Assembly: GCA_037439945.1 (NCBI GenBank)
Contig: JBBIVA010000127.1
Coordinates: 1-10,843, forward strand
Direction of reading: 5' to 3'
Length of the DNA stretch: 10,843 nucleotides
DNA from: CALEUX01 sp037439945
GTDB taxonomy: Bacteria > Bacteroidota > Bacteroidia > Bacteroidales > Marinilabiliaceae
Made by a program: the position numbers and the translations under genes. This document shows positions 1 to 6,995 of the stretch, piece after piece (position 1 is the stretch's first letter; each line of letters begins with the position of its first letter). The notes beneath the pieces were generated by a model. The model ran no database searches. It had not been told where the DNA came from and was given only the letters and a program-made list of their open reading frames with translations.

Positions 1-52
1 AATCCCGGCTAAGTCATTAGTTCATTGCCTTTCTAATGACTAATCCGGGATT
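1..52. repeat. Imperfect 20-bp-arm inverted repeat at window start
   Basis: Bases 1-20 pair with 33-52 (AATCCCGG and GTCATTAG against CTAATGAC and CCGGGATT), 18 of 20 positions matching around a 12-base loop. The structure may continue left of the window. Its right arm overlaps the left arm of the shorter hairpin at 43-66, so the two cannot form together. It may be a transcription-end structure for an upstream gene or a palindromic repeat; the sequence does not decide which. Confidence 0.6.
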
Positions 53-74
53 AATATAACCCGGGTCTTTTTTT
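43..74 (+). terminator. Rho-independent terminator of an upstream gene
   Basis: A 7-bp stem rich in G+C (43-49 with 60-66, core CCGGG/CCCGG) has a 10-base loop and is followed one base later by seven T residues (68-74). Read on the plus strand this is a standard intrinsic terminator. The gene it ends lies left of the window. Confidence 0.65.
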
Positions 75-333
75 CAAAAGTTAAAAAAAAAGGTCATTCA
101 AAACAGTTTTGAAACCCTGACAAATTCAATAATTTATTATTTGAAATGCTAGAAAATATAATATGAAACGGGCATGATTCGTTAAACACAACTTGTCACC
201 ACTTATTGGGAAACAAGTATGAATCGAAAATTGCAGAAGTCAAAATCGATCACGCCGGGTTTCCCCGATTTATCGGCACAACCTGTTCCGCGGCGCGGAA
301 GGCTATCCGGCCTTATTTTAAAAACAAAAACGG
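75..333 (+). promoter_or_regulatory. Leader/upstream region of the pectin operon
   Basis: This gap must hold the promoter of the esterase operon, but I find no clean Bacteroidota promoter. The nearest TAnnTTTG-like string, at 135-143, has one extra base and lacks a properly spaced TTG. The region contains a nested inverted repeat (GATTC 176-180 with GAATC 221-225, ACTTGT 191-196 with ACAAGT 213-218). It also contains a GC-rich patch at about 254-312 with two short palindromes (265-276 CCGATTTATCGG; 286-300, TTCCGCG/CGCGGAA around one G). An open frame beginning at 219 runs through these palindromes and is not credible as a gene. Confidence 0.4.
265..276. repeat. CCGAT-type palindrome upstream of the operon
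   Basis: CCGATTTATCGG is a perfect 12-base palindrome and shares its flanks (CCCC before, CACA or GACA after) with the palindrome at 1554-1567. It sits in the GC-rich patch of the operon leader. It is probably a member of a short palindromic repeat family. Confidence 0.45.
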
Positions 334-1506
334 ATGAAATACATTACACTTTTCATTTTAATTACAATCAATATATCAGTTTTTTCACAGGTTTTTATTA
401 TTGATAAACCTATGGAAAAAATTGTAAATGGTGTTTTAGCGATAGAAAATGTCCCGGATGGAAATTATCTTGTTAAAGTGGTTGTTGGATCAAAGAATGA
501 AAAAGGGCATACTGTAATCCGTGGTGAATCCAGAAGGTTGTTCTTCGACCCAATTATTACCAGAAAAGGTAGGTTCAAAGAGGTTTCATTTATTATTAAT
601 AAACGTAATACCTTTATTTCTGATTCAGAACATGTTAGAATTAAGGAAAGGGAAAAGAACAAACTTAACTGGGATAATAATTTATCATTAGAATTTGCAG
701 GGATAAACCCATGTGTGGAAAAAATATCTGTAAGCCCAGCTGAAAATGTTACCACCATTTATTTGTGTGGGAACTCAACTGTTGTTGATCAGGACAATGA
801 GCCATGGGCTAGTTGGGGACAAATTATAACAAAATTTTTTGACACAAATATTTCCTTTGCCAATTATGCTGAATCGGGTGAATCAGCAAATACATTTATA
901 GCGGCAAAAAGGTTTAAAAAAATTTTAACTGTAATTAAGCCAGGTGATTATATATTCATTGAATTTGGCCATAACGATCAAAAACAAACAGGAGAAGGCA
1001 AAGGGCCATATTTACACTACTATAAAAGTTTAGCAGAAATGATCATTGAATCACGCGCGCTTGGTGCAATCCCTGTTCTATTAACACCCACTCAACGTCG
1101 TAATTTTAACAAAAGTGGCCAAATTGTAAATACTCATGGTGAATATCCTCAAGCAATGAAACAACTTGCCACTGATTTGAATGTGCCATTGATAGACCTT
1201 CATGAGAAAACAAAAATTTTGTTCGAAAAAATGGGAGTTGAAAATTCTAAAAACGCCTTTGTGCATTATCCGGCAAATTCATTTCCCAACCAGATAAAAC
1301 CTCTCCAGGATAATACCCATTTTAACCCTTTTGGGGCAACCCAGGTGGCAAAGTGTGTAATTAATGGAATTATAGAAATTGATTTACCTGTAAAAAAATT
1401 TATACATAAATGTAAGACCTGGTCACCATACAAACCCGATGAATTTAAAAAATTTGTTTGGTATAACAGTCCATATTTTGAAACCGAAAAACCGGATGGA
1501 AACTAA
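334..1506 (+). CDS. Secreted SGNH-family rhamnogalacturonan acetylesterase (CE12-like)
   Basis: 390 aa. It probably removes acetyl esters from the rhamnogalacturonan backbone of pectin, outside the cytoplasm. Residues 1-18 form a Sec signal peptide ending before Q19. About residues 20-130 resemble the beta-sandwich domain that often precedes the catalytic domain in Bacteroidota members (inference). The SGNH blocks are all visible: GNST with nucleophile Ser148, the block II Gly in NYAESGES (Gly182), GHND with Asn214, and DNTH with Asp326/His329. The stretch EPWASWGQ after the nucleophile is typical of pectin acetylesterases of this type. The ATG at 334 is chosen because the signal peptide starts there. 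It is followed by an unknown gene and a GH28 on the same strand, supporting a pectin role. Other SGNH acetylesterases remain possible; substrate is by family and context. Confidence 0.88.
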   Translation: MKYITLFILITINISVFSQVFIIDKPMEKIVNGVLAIENVPDGNYLVKVVVGSKNEKGHTVIRGESRRLFFDPIITRKGRFKEVSFIINKRNTFISDSEHVRIKEREKNKLNWDNNLSLEFAGINPCVEKISVSPAENVTTIYLCGNSTVVDQDNEPWASWGQIITKFFDTNISFANYAESGESANTFIAAKRFKKILTVIKPGDYIFIEFGHNDQKQTGEGKGPYLHYYKSLAEMIIESRALGAIPVLLTPTQRRNFNKSGQIVNTHGEYPQAMKQLATDLNVPLIDLHEKTKILFEKMGVENSKNAFVHYPANSFPNQIKPLQDNTHFNPFGATQVAKCVINGIIEIDLPVKKFIHKCKTWSPYKPDEFKKFVWYNSPYFETEKPDGN

Positions 1507-1553
1507 AAATAATTAACGGATGAAGCAAATCCCGAATGTTTGTGAGGAGTGCC

Positions 1554-1567
1554 CCCGATGTATCGGG
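1554..1567. repeat. CCCGAT-type palindrome in operon spacer
   Basis: The 14-base perfect palindrome CCCGATGTATCGGG lies in the 98-base spacer between the esterase and the next gene. An 18-base stretch around it (1553-1570) matches the palindrome upstream of the operon (263-280) at 16 of 18 positions in the same orientation, so this looks like a small dispersed repeat. As RNA it could form a short hairpin between the two cistrons. Confidence 0.55.
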
Positions 1568-1604
1568 ACAAGATATCATACCTTCAAAAATTAATTTTAT
1601 TATG

Positions 1605-2345
1605 ATGAAAAAAAGATTAATAAAAATTATAACCCTGATTTTAGTACAATTTCAGCTTGTGGCGCAAATGGCCGATTTTTCTGTTCTTACCCCAGAACTT
1701 GAGGGTACATTGCGATTGGGCATCATAAATAATAATGAGAGTTTATGGTTAACCGAATTAAAAAACGTTCAGGTTAAGAAAAACGGACATGAAACAATTT
1801 ACACAATTAAGCATGAATGGTTAAAAGGTGGGGTTCTAAAAATTTACCAACGTTCTTTAATTGATACCAAGGGTTTTATTATAAAAATTGAACAAACCGT
1901 GTTACCGGCTGAGATAAAACTATTTTGGGCTTATGGTGGTTGCCTGGGTGAAACAGTTTCACCGGTTAAAAATGAAAATCTCCTTAAACCCGAATTTTGC
2001 AAAAATAATGTATTCAGCATTGAAGGTAATTCATTTACTGTTTATTATGGTTCAAGCCGCCGTTTAAGAATCTTTGAAGCGCTGGTACCTCCTTCATCGG
2101 TTATCCGTTTATCAGATGCCAACAAACAGCAATCGCCTTTGAGTTTATTCAATTCCGGTAAAAAAACTGATGCCCCTGCTTTATCGGCAACTTTTGAAAT
2201 TGAAAATAACAGTGAAATTTACTTTTGCTTTTACAGGCAAAACCCAAAGGCCGATTACAACTATTTTATGCTTCCCAAATTATATAAAACAGGCAGCTAC
2301 GAGGTCCACCCTGAAAGCCAATGGATGAAATCAACCCCCGATTAA
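1605..2345 (+). CDS. Exported protein of unknown function in pectin cluster
   Basis: 246 aa from the ATG at 1605; an adjacent in-frame ATG at 1602 adds one residue. The open frame extends back to 1536, but that part is read through the CCCGAT palindrome and would bury the signal peptide, so the later start is preferred. Residues 1-20 are a basic-then-hydrophobic Sec signal peptide ending VA-Q. The mature part is rich in predicted beta strands with no catalytic motif I recognise. GTLRLGI (35-41) and LFWAYGG (106-112) faintly recall the large uncharacterised proteins of Bacteroidota pectin loci (DUF4450 type), which are several times longer; this is a weak recollection. It lies 10 bases before the GH28 gene and is surely co-transcribed with it. 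Possible roles are an accessory or sugar-binding subunit or a remnant domain of a larger enzyme. Confidence 0.75.
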   Translation: MKKRLIKIITLILVQFQLVAQMADFSVLTPELEGTLRLGIINNNESLWLTELKNVQVKKNGHETIYTIKHEWLKGGVLKIYQRSLIDTKGFIIKIEQTVLPAEIKLFWAYGGCLGETVSPVKNENLLKPEFCKNNVFSIEGNSFTVYYGSSRRLRIFEALVPPSSVIRLSDANKQQSPLSLFNSGKKTDAPALSATFEIENNSEIYFCFYRQNPKADYNYFMLPKLYKTGSYEVHPESQWMKSTPD

Positions 2346-2355
2346 AATTAATAAA

Positions 2356-3801
2356 ATGACAAAAAATATCATACTAATTTGCTTTTTACTTTTCGCCATT
2401 ATAAACACAGGTGCAGCAACTTATAATATTAAAAATTTTGGCGCTGTTGGCGATGGTAAAACAATTGATTCTCAAGCAATAAATGATGCTATATTAAAAG
2501 CTTCTGAAAATGGCGGAGGAACAATTTATATTCCGGCTGGTGATTATTTATGTTACTCAATTAGGTTAAAAAGTAATATCACTTTGTATATTGAATCGGG
2601 TGCAACAATTATCGCCGCATTTCCCGGTCCCGGAAAGGGAGAAGGATATGATGCCCCTGAACCAAACCCTGACAATCCGTACCAGGATTTTGGCCATAGC
2701 CATTGGAAAAATTCCCTTATGTGGGCCATAGGAGAAAAAAACATTACTATTTGCGGTTCAGGGCTTATATATGGTAAAGGGCTTACCAGGGAAGAAAGCA
2801 GGTTGCACGGAGTTGGAAACAAAGCTATTGCATTAAAAGAATGCAACAATATTACTTTGCGCGATTTTTCAATGCTACATTGCGGTCACATTGCGGTACT
2901 TGCAACCGGAGTAGATAATTTAACAATTACCAACTTAAAGGTTGATACAAACCGTGATGGTTTTGATATTGACTGTTGCCGTAATGTCAGAATATCCGAT
3001 TGCAGCATAAATTCACCGTGGGATGATGCTATAGTACTCAAATCAAGTTACGGGCTCAGATATTATAAAGACACGCAAAACGTAACCATTACAGGTTGTT
3101 ATGTTTCGGGTTTTGATAACGGAACTGCACATACCGCCAAATGGGAAACCGATGAACCCCAGGCTCCTGATCAGGGATTTACATGTGGAAGGATAAAGTT
3201 TGGGACCGAATCGAGTGGTGGATTTAAAAATATTGCTATAACCAATTGCATTTTTGAGCGATGCAGGGGCTTGGCACTGGAGGTAGTTGATGGGGGGCAC
3301 ATGGAAGATTTGGTTATTAGTAACATAACAATGCGCGATATTGTAAACGCCCCCATTTTTCTTCGATTGGGCGCACGCCAACGCAGCCCAATGGGGAGGC
3401 CCGTTGGTGCAATGCGCCGGATTAATATCAGTAACATAAACGTTTATAATGCCGACTCGCAATACTCATGCATAATCAGTGGCATACCCGGCTATTACAT
3501 TGAAGATGTATCGTTCAGTAATATTAACATTTACTTTAAAGGAGGGTTTACCGAGGAAGATGGAAAAAGAGTTGTTCCCGAAAATGAGAAGGTTTACCCC
3601 GAACCTTGGATGTTTGGGACAATACCTGCCTCTGGTTTTTATGTAAGGCATGCCCGTGGGGTGTTGTTCAATAATGTTCGGTTCCATTTCGAGAAAAAGG
3701 ATGGACGCCCACTTTTTATTTTTGACAATGTTGAAAAATCAGAGATTTTAAATGTTAAAGTAAACGGATTAAAGGTAGAGAATCCATTTATTGCACATTA
3801 A
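2356..3801 (+). CDS. Secreted GH28 polygalacturonase / rhamnogalacturonidase
   Basis: 481 aa. GH28 enzymes hydrolyse alpha-galacturonosyl linkages in homogalacturonan or rhamnogalacturonan by an inverting mechanism. A signal peptide covers residues 1-20, then the entry strand FGAVGDGKTIDSQAIN (28-43) typical of pectin-active beta-helices. Catalytic landmarks: NRDGFD with Asp201, WDDA with Asp223/Asp224, and RIK with Arg279/Lys281, spaced as in characterised polygalacturonases. The usual GHG histidine motif is absent: the matching region reads SGFDNG (251-256), as I recall for Bacteroidota GH28 proteins acting on branched pectin. GRIKFGTESSGGFKNI and DIVNAPIFLRLGAR are also typical of that subgroup. 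The length is normal and the frame intact. It follows the unknown exported gene by 10 bases. Whether it is exo or endo cannot be told from sequence alone. Confidence 0.93.
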   Translation: MTKNIILICFLLFAIINTGAATYNIKNFGAVGDGKTIDSQAINDAILKASENGGGTIYIPAGDYLCYSIRLKSNITLYIESGATIIAAFPGPGKGEGYDAPEPNPDNPYQDFGHSHWKNSLMWAIGEKNITICGSGLIYGKGLTREESRLHGVGNKAIALKECNNITLRDFSMLHCGHIAVLATGVDNLTITNLKVDTNRDGFDIDCCRNVRISDCSINSPWDDAIVLKSSYGLRYYKDTQNVTITGCYVSGFDNGTAHTAKWETDEPQAPDQGFTCGRIKFGTESSGGFKNIAITNCIFERCRGLALEVVDGGHMEDLVISNITMRDIVNAPIFLRLGARQRSPMGRPVGAMRRINISNINVYNADSQYSCIISGIPGYYIEDVSFSNINIYFKGGFTEEDGKRVVPENEKVYPEPWMFGTIPASGFYVRHARGVLFNNVRFHFEKKDGRPLFIFDNVEKSEILNVKVNGLKVENPFIAH

Positions 3802-4025
3802 GAAGGAGGAAAAAAAGAAGAAATCATAGGTAATAGGGTTTCAGAATCTACAGGGGTAGGTGTGAGGCTGATGGATTTTGATGGTTGATATTAACATATG
3901 TTGTGCAGCAAAAATAATGTATTTGTTTGACTAATAAAACATTGAAAATTATATCATTAAAAAATATTTTTCAGGATTATTTTACCAAAAACCAATCAGT
4001 ATAACCATTTAAAACAATTATTTCT
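3802..4025 (+). promoter_or_regulatory. Spacer before the beta-helix lipoprotein
   Basis: A 224-base gap begins with a purine-rich run (3802-3823) and has no clear terminator. It contains the 10-base palindrome AACATATGTT (3893-3902) and a TGTATTTG string (3918-3925) that matches the Bacteroidota -7 consensus at 7 of 8 positions but has a TTG only 14 bases upstream. A separate promoter for the downstream gene is likely given the distance but is not proven; read-through from the GH28 gene is also possible. Confidence 0.3.
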
Positions 4026-5096
4026 ATGAAAAAAAATCTCTTTTCAGGCCGGTTATTCATGGCAATAACCGTAGTTCTGGTACTCTCACTTTCAGGATGT
4101 AGTAAAGAAATTGAAGATGTTGGTGTTGCCGATAATGGAGGTTCATTAAAATCAGGTACCCTTACAGCAGAAGTTACCCGTTCAGGATCAACCTGGACAA
4201 CCAGAAATGGGGGTACAACTGTATATACGGGCACCGATATGTTCGCTGCAGTAAACGCGGGAATAGCTAGTTTACCGGCCGGGCGTACATCAAAAGGAAC
4301 GGTTAATATCAAAAACTCCGGTGATTCAGGTTCAAGTGGAGGAGCTATTAAAGCCATAAACATGCAAAGCTATACCATTTTAAATTTTAATGGTTGCACG
4401 GTTAATGGCAATAGCGGTGACGACCTGATTGTTCCCGTGCAGGCCGACCGTAAAACCAATATTGAAGTACGCAATATTGTAATTACAGGGCGTGTTAGAT
4501 ATGGAATTTGGTTCAAAGGTTGTACAGACATGATAATAAGCGGATGTACAATTAATCAGACTGCCGGTTTGGGTATCAGGGTTGATAATAGCACTGCTGC
4601 AACAAGGAACCTAACTATTAATGGAACCATTAATATAAACGGTTCAAAAACCCATTGTATTGAAACCTACGGTCTTGATGGTTTCTCAATTGGTAATGTA
4701 ACGGTAAATAATTCTACCGGTTGCGGATTGATATTAAACCAATCAAGAAATGGTACAGTAGGAACAGTTACAGGAACAGGTAATAATCCCGGAGGCGGTT
4801 ATGCCACATTCAGGGTGGCTAATTCAAACGGACCAAATGTAACTTGTGCAAGAGTTTATTCCCGTAACTCGGGACGTGGCTTTTTCAGCGTATCGGGCAG
4901 CAATGGCACTACTGTTAATACAGTTGATATAGCCAACAACACCAGTCATGGAATTTTCCTTGAAGATGCATCAAACACCAGGGTTAATGGTGGAACCGTT
5001 TCCGGCTGTAACCCAAATGTTCAGCATGTACGTACATCAAATTGTATAACAATAGTAAATGGTCAGACTTATACTGCTGCTAATGGCAGATGGTAG
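4026..5096 (+). CDS. Right-handed beta-helix lipoprotein, candidate pectin-active
   Basis: 356 aa. Residues 1-25 are a lipoprotein signal peptide ending in LSGC, so Cys25 is the lipidation site and the mature protein is membrane-anchored, probably surface-exposed. After a Ser/Thr/Gly-rich linker (about 26-70), DMFAAVNAGIASLPAGR (71-87) resembles the N-terminal helix that caps parallel beta-helices. From about 105 to 350 the protein is short strands separated by Gly/Asn turns (NIEVRNIVIT, DMIISGCTI, RNLTINGTI, NGTVGTVTG), the pattern of a right-handed beta-helix. Such folds include pectate lyases, GH28 and other sugar-active enzymes. I see no GH28 DD or RIK motif and cannot assign a lyase family. 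A strong terminator follows at 5212-5246. Its position beside GH28 and the esterase suggests pectin binding or cleavage; the activity is unassigned. Confidence 0.82.
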   Translation: MKKNLFSGRLFMAITVVLVLSLSGCSKEIEDVGVADNGGSLKSGTLTAEVTRSGSTWTTRNGGTTVYTGTDMFAAVNAGIASLPAGRTSKGTVNIKNSGDSGSSGGAIKAINMQSYTILNFNGCTVNGNSGDDLIVPVQADRKTNIEVRNIVITGRVRYGIWFKGCTDMIISGCTINQTAGLGIRVDNSTAATRNLTINGTININGSKTHCIETYGLDGFSIGNVTVNNSTGCGLILNQSRNGTVGTVTGTGNNPGGGYATFRVANSNGPNVTCARVYSRNSGRGFFSVSGSNGTTVNTVDIANNTSHGIFLEDASNTRVNGGTVSGCNPNVQHVRTSNCITIVNGQTYTAANGRW

Positions 5097-5210
5097 GATA
5101 CAAGAAAAAAACCAAGTTTTAAACCAAATCATTCATTTATTTTTGGTAAAATAATTTAACCATGTTTGAATCAAACTAAATCAAATGCGGTTATTTACCT
5201 GAAAAATCTA

Positions 5211-5321
5211 GGAGGGTGTCTCAAAAGTCCGAGACGCCCTCTTTTTATTCGTACTCCTATCCGAAAAGTTTTTCAAATATTCAATTCTAATAGTCTTTAA
5301 AAAACTGTTGAGACAGCCTCC
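5211..5321. mobile_element. Short inverted-repeat element (MITE or IS remnant)
   Basis: The 17-base ends GGAGGGTGTCTCAAAAG (5211-5227) and CTGTTGAGACAGCCTCC (5305-5321) are inverted copies matching at 15 of 17 positions, enclosing 111 bp without a gene. Ends of the form GAGGCTGTCTCAAAAG recall insertion sequences of the IS1182/IS5 kind; that link is from memory. The left end carries its own internal inverted copy (5231-5241), which makes the terminator at 5212-5246. The flanks are TCTA on the left and TTTA on the right, so no clean target duplication is seen and the element may be old. Confidence 0.5.
5212..5246 (+). terminator. Strong Rho-independent terminator of the beta-helix gene
   Basis: Bases 5212-5222 pair with 5231-5241 in an 11-bp stem with one G-T wobble (GAGGGTGTCTC/GAGACGCCCTC), an 8-base loop and five T residues (5242-5246). 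It lies 116 bases after the lipoprotein stop codon. It is built from the end of the inverted-repeat element at 5211-5321. Read on the minus strand the stem also forms, but with no immediate T-run, so it may act only weakly on the convergent gene. Confidence 0.85.
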
Positions 5322-5362
5322 TTTAATTTTAACTCCTTATAAATTATTATTTAGCCTCATTT

Positions 5363-5944
5363 TTATATACAATCAAACGATTTAATCTCACCTCTTTCCC
5401 AATAATAAACTCTAACCAGTTTTTCATACTCATATAAAGAAATAGCATTTCTGGGTAAAATAAGCGATTTTTCACCTTTTTCAGTAATAACATCAATCTG
5501 TCCGGGAGGTGTAATCATTATTCCATATCTTAGCTTTCCATCATTTAAATTTTGGCTAAAATCCTCAATAATAAAAGGTATAAAATTATTCTCATTACCT
5601 ATAAGAAAAAGCAACCTTAAATTTTCTGAATCCCGAATTATTACTGCATAATCAACTATTTGATCGTCATTAATATCGGTTGAAACCGACAGGGTATTAT
5701 TGCTTTTATCATAAAATGACCACCATAAATTCTCATAATCAGCAATTTCTGCCAGATTTGCACCCGGAAAAATATTTCCGATATATAATTTAGCCTCGTT
5801 TGAAAGCATAAATAAATTATCCGGTAATAAATCAACATTACTCTCAACCATTTTATCATGTATTCCGGTACAACCTTCTTTTTGAATAAATCCACATTGG
5901 CAGCATGTAAATAAAACTAACAATAATATAATTTGCAATTTCAT
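5363..5944 (-). CDS. Small putative lipoprotein with DxNDDxxxD motif, unknown function
   Basis: 193 aa from the ATG at 5944. The open frame continues three codons to a TTG, but the ATG places the hydrophobic leader at the very N-terminus and is preferred. Residues 1-13 are hydrophobic and are followed by a Cys cluster (Cys14, Cys15, Cys17), suggesting lipid attachment although the lipobox (VLFTC) is not canonical. TDINDDQIVDYAVII (89-103) resembles the calcium-loop strands DxNxDGxxDYA found in FG-GAP/VCBS-like repeats, but only one copy is present. I do not recognise a family. The gene is convergent with the pectin cluster and divergent from the FISUMP lipoprotein (132 bases between start codons), with which it may share a regulatory region. 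Confidence 0.75.
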   Translation of the reverse strand: MKLQIILLLVLFTCCQCGFIQKEGCTGIHDKMVESNVDLLPDNLFMLSNEAKLYIGNIFPGANLAEIADYENLWWSFYDKSNNTLSVSTDINDDQIVDYAVIIRDSENLRLLFLIGNENNFIPFIIEDFSQNLNDGKLRYGIMITPPGQIDVITEKGEKSLILPRNAISLYEYEKLVRVYYWERGEIKSFDCI

Positions 5945-6076
5945 AAGTGGCAATTATTAAATTTTGGAAATGAATAAATTAATATAAAAATAGTGATTCA
6001 TTTTATTATTTTTAAGCTTTATAATGATAACAAAATATCTTAAGTTATAGAATTTAAATTGATAACTGTAATTAAT
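5945..6076. promoter_or_regulatory. Divergent intergenic region between two lipoprotein genes
   Basis: This 132-base, very AT-rich segment separates the two divergent start codons and must carry promoters for both. No exact TAnnTTTG element is visible on either strand, so promoter positions are not given. Confidence 0.35.
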
Positions 6077-6736
6077 ATGGTAAACAGATTATTAATAATA
6101 AGTTTATTTTCCATTTTAGGTTGTAAACCAGGTTCTTTGGAAATTATTAAGGATATAGATGGTAATTGTTACCGAACTCTGCAAATTGGTTCACAAGTTT
6201 GGATGATTGATAATTTAAAGGTATCGCGATACCGAAACGGTGACTCAATCCCTTTTATAATCAACGATTCTTTATGGGCAGGAACTTTTTCCGGTGCAAC
6301 CACTGTTTATATGAACAACTATGAATTAATAAAGGAATTTGGTTTGCTATATAACTGGTATGCGGTATCCGATGCAAGAAATATAGCCCCTGAAGGTTGG
6401 CGAATTCCTACAAAGGATGATTGGGAAATATTAATTGGATATTTAGGAGGATATAATTTAGCCGGTAAAGCCCTGAAAAATGGTGCTGAAACATTTTGGC
6501 TGCATAAATTTTCCGATACAATTTCGAATTGTGGCTTCTCATTAATGCCTGGTGGTTACCGGAATGGTTTAAATGGTAATTTCCATACTATGGCCAGCAA
6601 CGGGTATTACTGGTCGGCCAATGAAAGCTTTGAGTTTTTCTCATGGACTAAAAGAGTTTATAGTGGGTTTGCAAATCCATACAGGGAACCAGTTAACCGG
6701 AATTTTGGATTATCTGTTAGATGTATAAAAGAATAA
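6077..6736 (+). CDS. FISUMP-domain lipoprotein
   Basis: 219 aa from the ATG at 6077; an in-frame TTG at 6059 would add six residues ahead of the leader and is less likely. Residues 1-16 form a lipoprotein signal peptide ending ILGC with Cys16. Nearly all the rest is one FISUMP domain (Fibrobacter succinogenes major paralogous domain): YRTLQIGSQVWMIDNLKV (32-49), LYNWYAV (91-97), APEGWRIPTKDDWEIL (104-119), GFSLMPGGYRNG (153-164), GYYWSANE (176-183) and the closing GLSVRCIKE (211-219). The domain is common in surface and secreted proteins of Fibrobacteres and Bacteroidota; its function is not established, though a link to adhesion or polymer binding is often supposed. A palindrome AAAAACCGGTTTTT (6739-6752) follows the stop codon closely. 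Confidence 0.9.
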   Translation: MVNRLLIISLFSILGCKPGSLEIIKDIDGNCYRTLQIGSQVWMIDNLKVSRYRNGDSIPFIINDSLWAGTFSGATTVYMNNYELIKEFGLLYNWYAVSDARNIAPEGWRIPTKDDWEILIGYLGGYNLAGKALKNGAETFWLHKFSDTISNCGFSLMPGGYRNGLNGNFHTMASNGYYWSANESFEFFSWTKRVYSGFANPYREPVNRNFGLSVRCIKE

Positions 6737-6958
6737 ATAAAAACCGGTTTTTGCTTTTGAGGCCCGGTGGCTGTTTAATATGGCAATGACCATAAATACC
6801 ATAAGGTTATAAAAGATTGCTTCTTTGAAGTATTATAAAATATTGAACGAAATAGTTAAAACTAAAATTGACCATATCATAATCATTAATTCACAATCAG
6901 CCTGGTGACTCATTAAATACAAAATTGTCATTCAGAGTCAGTTTATTTTTCTGTAATT
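6737..6958. other. Intergenic gap after the FISUMP gene, nothing convincing
   Basis: Between the stop codon and the terminator at 6959-6995 there is no credible gene. The only structures are the 14-base palindrome AAAAACCGGTTTTT at 6739-6752 and an alternative pairing ACCGG (6743-6747)/CCGGT (6764-6768). Either might help end the FISUMP transcript, but neither has a following T-run. Confidence 0.5.
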
Positions 6959-6995
6959 AAAAAAATAGCATATTTCCATCCGGAAATATGCTATT
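6959..6995 (-). terminator. Rho-independent terminator of the LamG gene
   Basis: A perfect 14-bp stem (6964-6977 AATAGCATATTTCC with 6982-6995 GGAAATATGCTATT) has a 4-base loop. On the minus strand it runs directly into a T-run formed by the seven A residues at 6959-6965. It lies about 100 bases past the LamG stop codon. A second small palindrome, AAAACG-AAA-CGTTTT (7031-7045), lies between the gene and this stem. Confidence 0.85.

Noticed and set aside
219..404. 61-codon open frame overlapping the esterase start
   Set aside because: It reads through the GC-rich palindromes of the leader, overlaps the signal peptide of the real gene in another frame and resembles no protein.
1519..1593. 24-codon frame with a CEECPRC stretch in the first operon spacer, possible leader peptide
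   Set aside because: The cysteine-rich part is simply a reading of the CCCGAT palindrome, and there is no sign of selection at this length.
1536..1604. Upstream in-frame extension of the unknown exported protein
   Set aside because: It would place 22-23 residues derived from a repeat before a clear signal peptide; the start at 1602/1605 is better.
3043..3462. 139-codon minus-strand frame opposite the GH28 gene
   Set aside because: It is a shadow of a confidently identified gene with no independent features.
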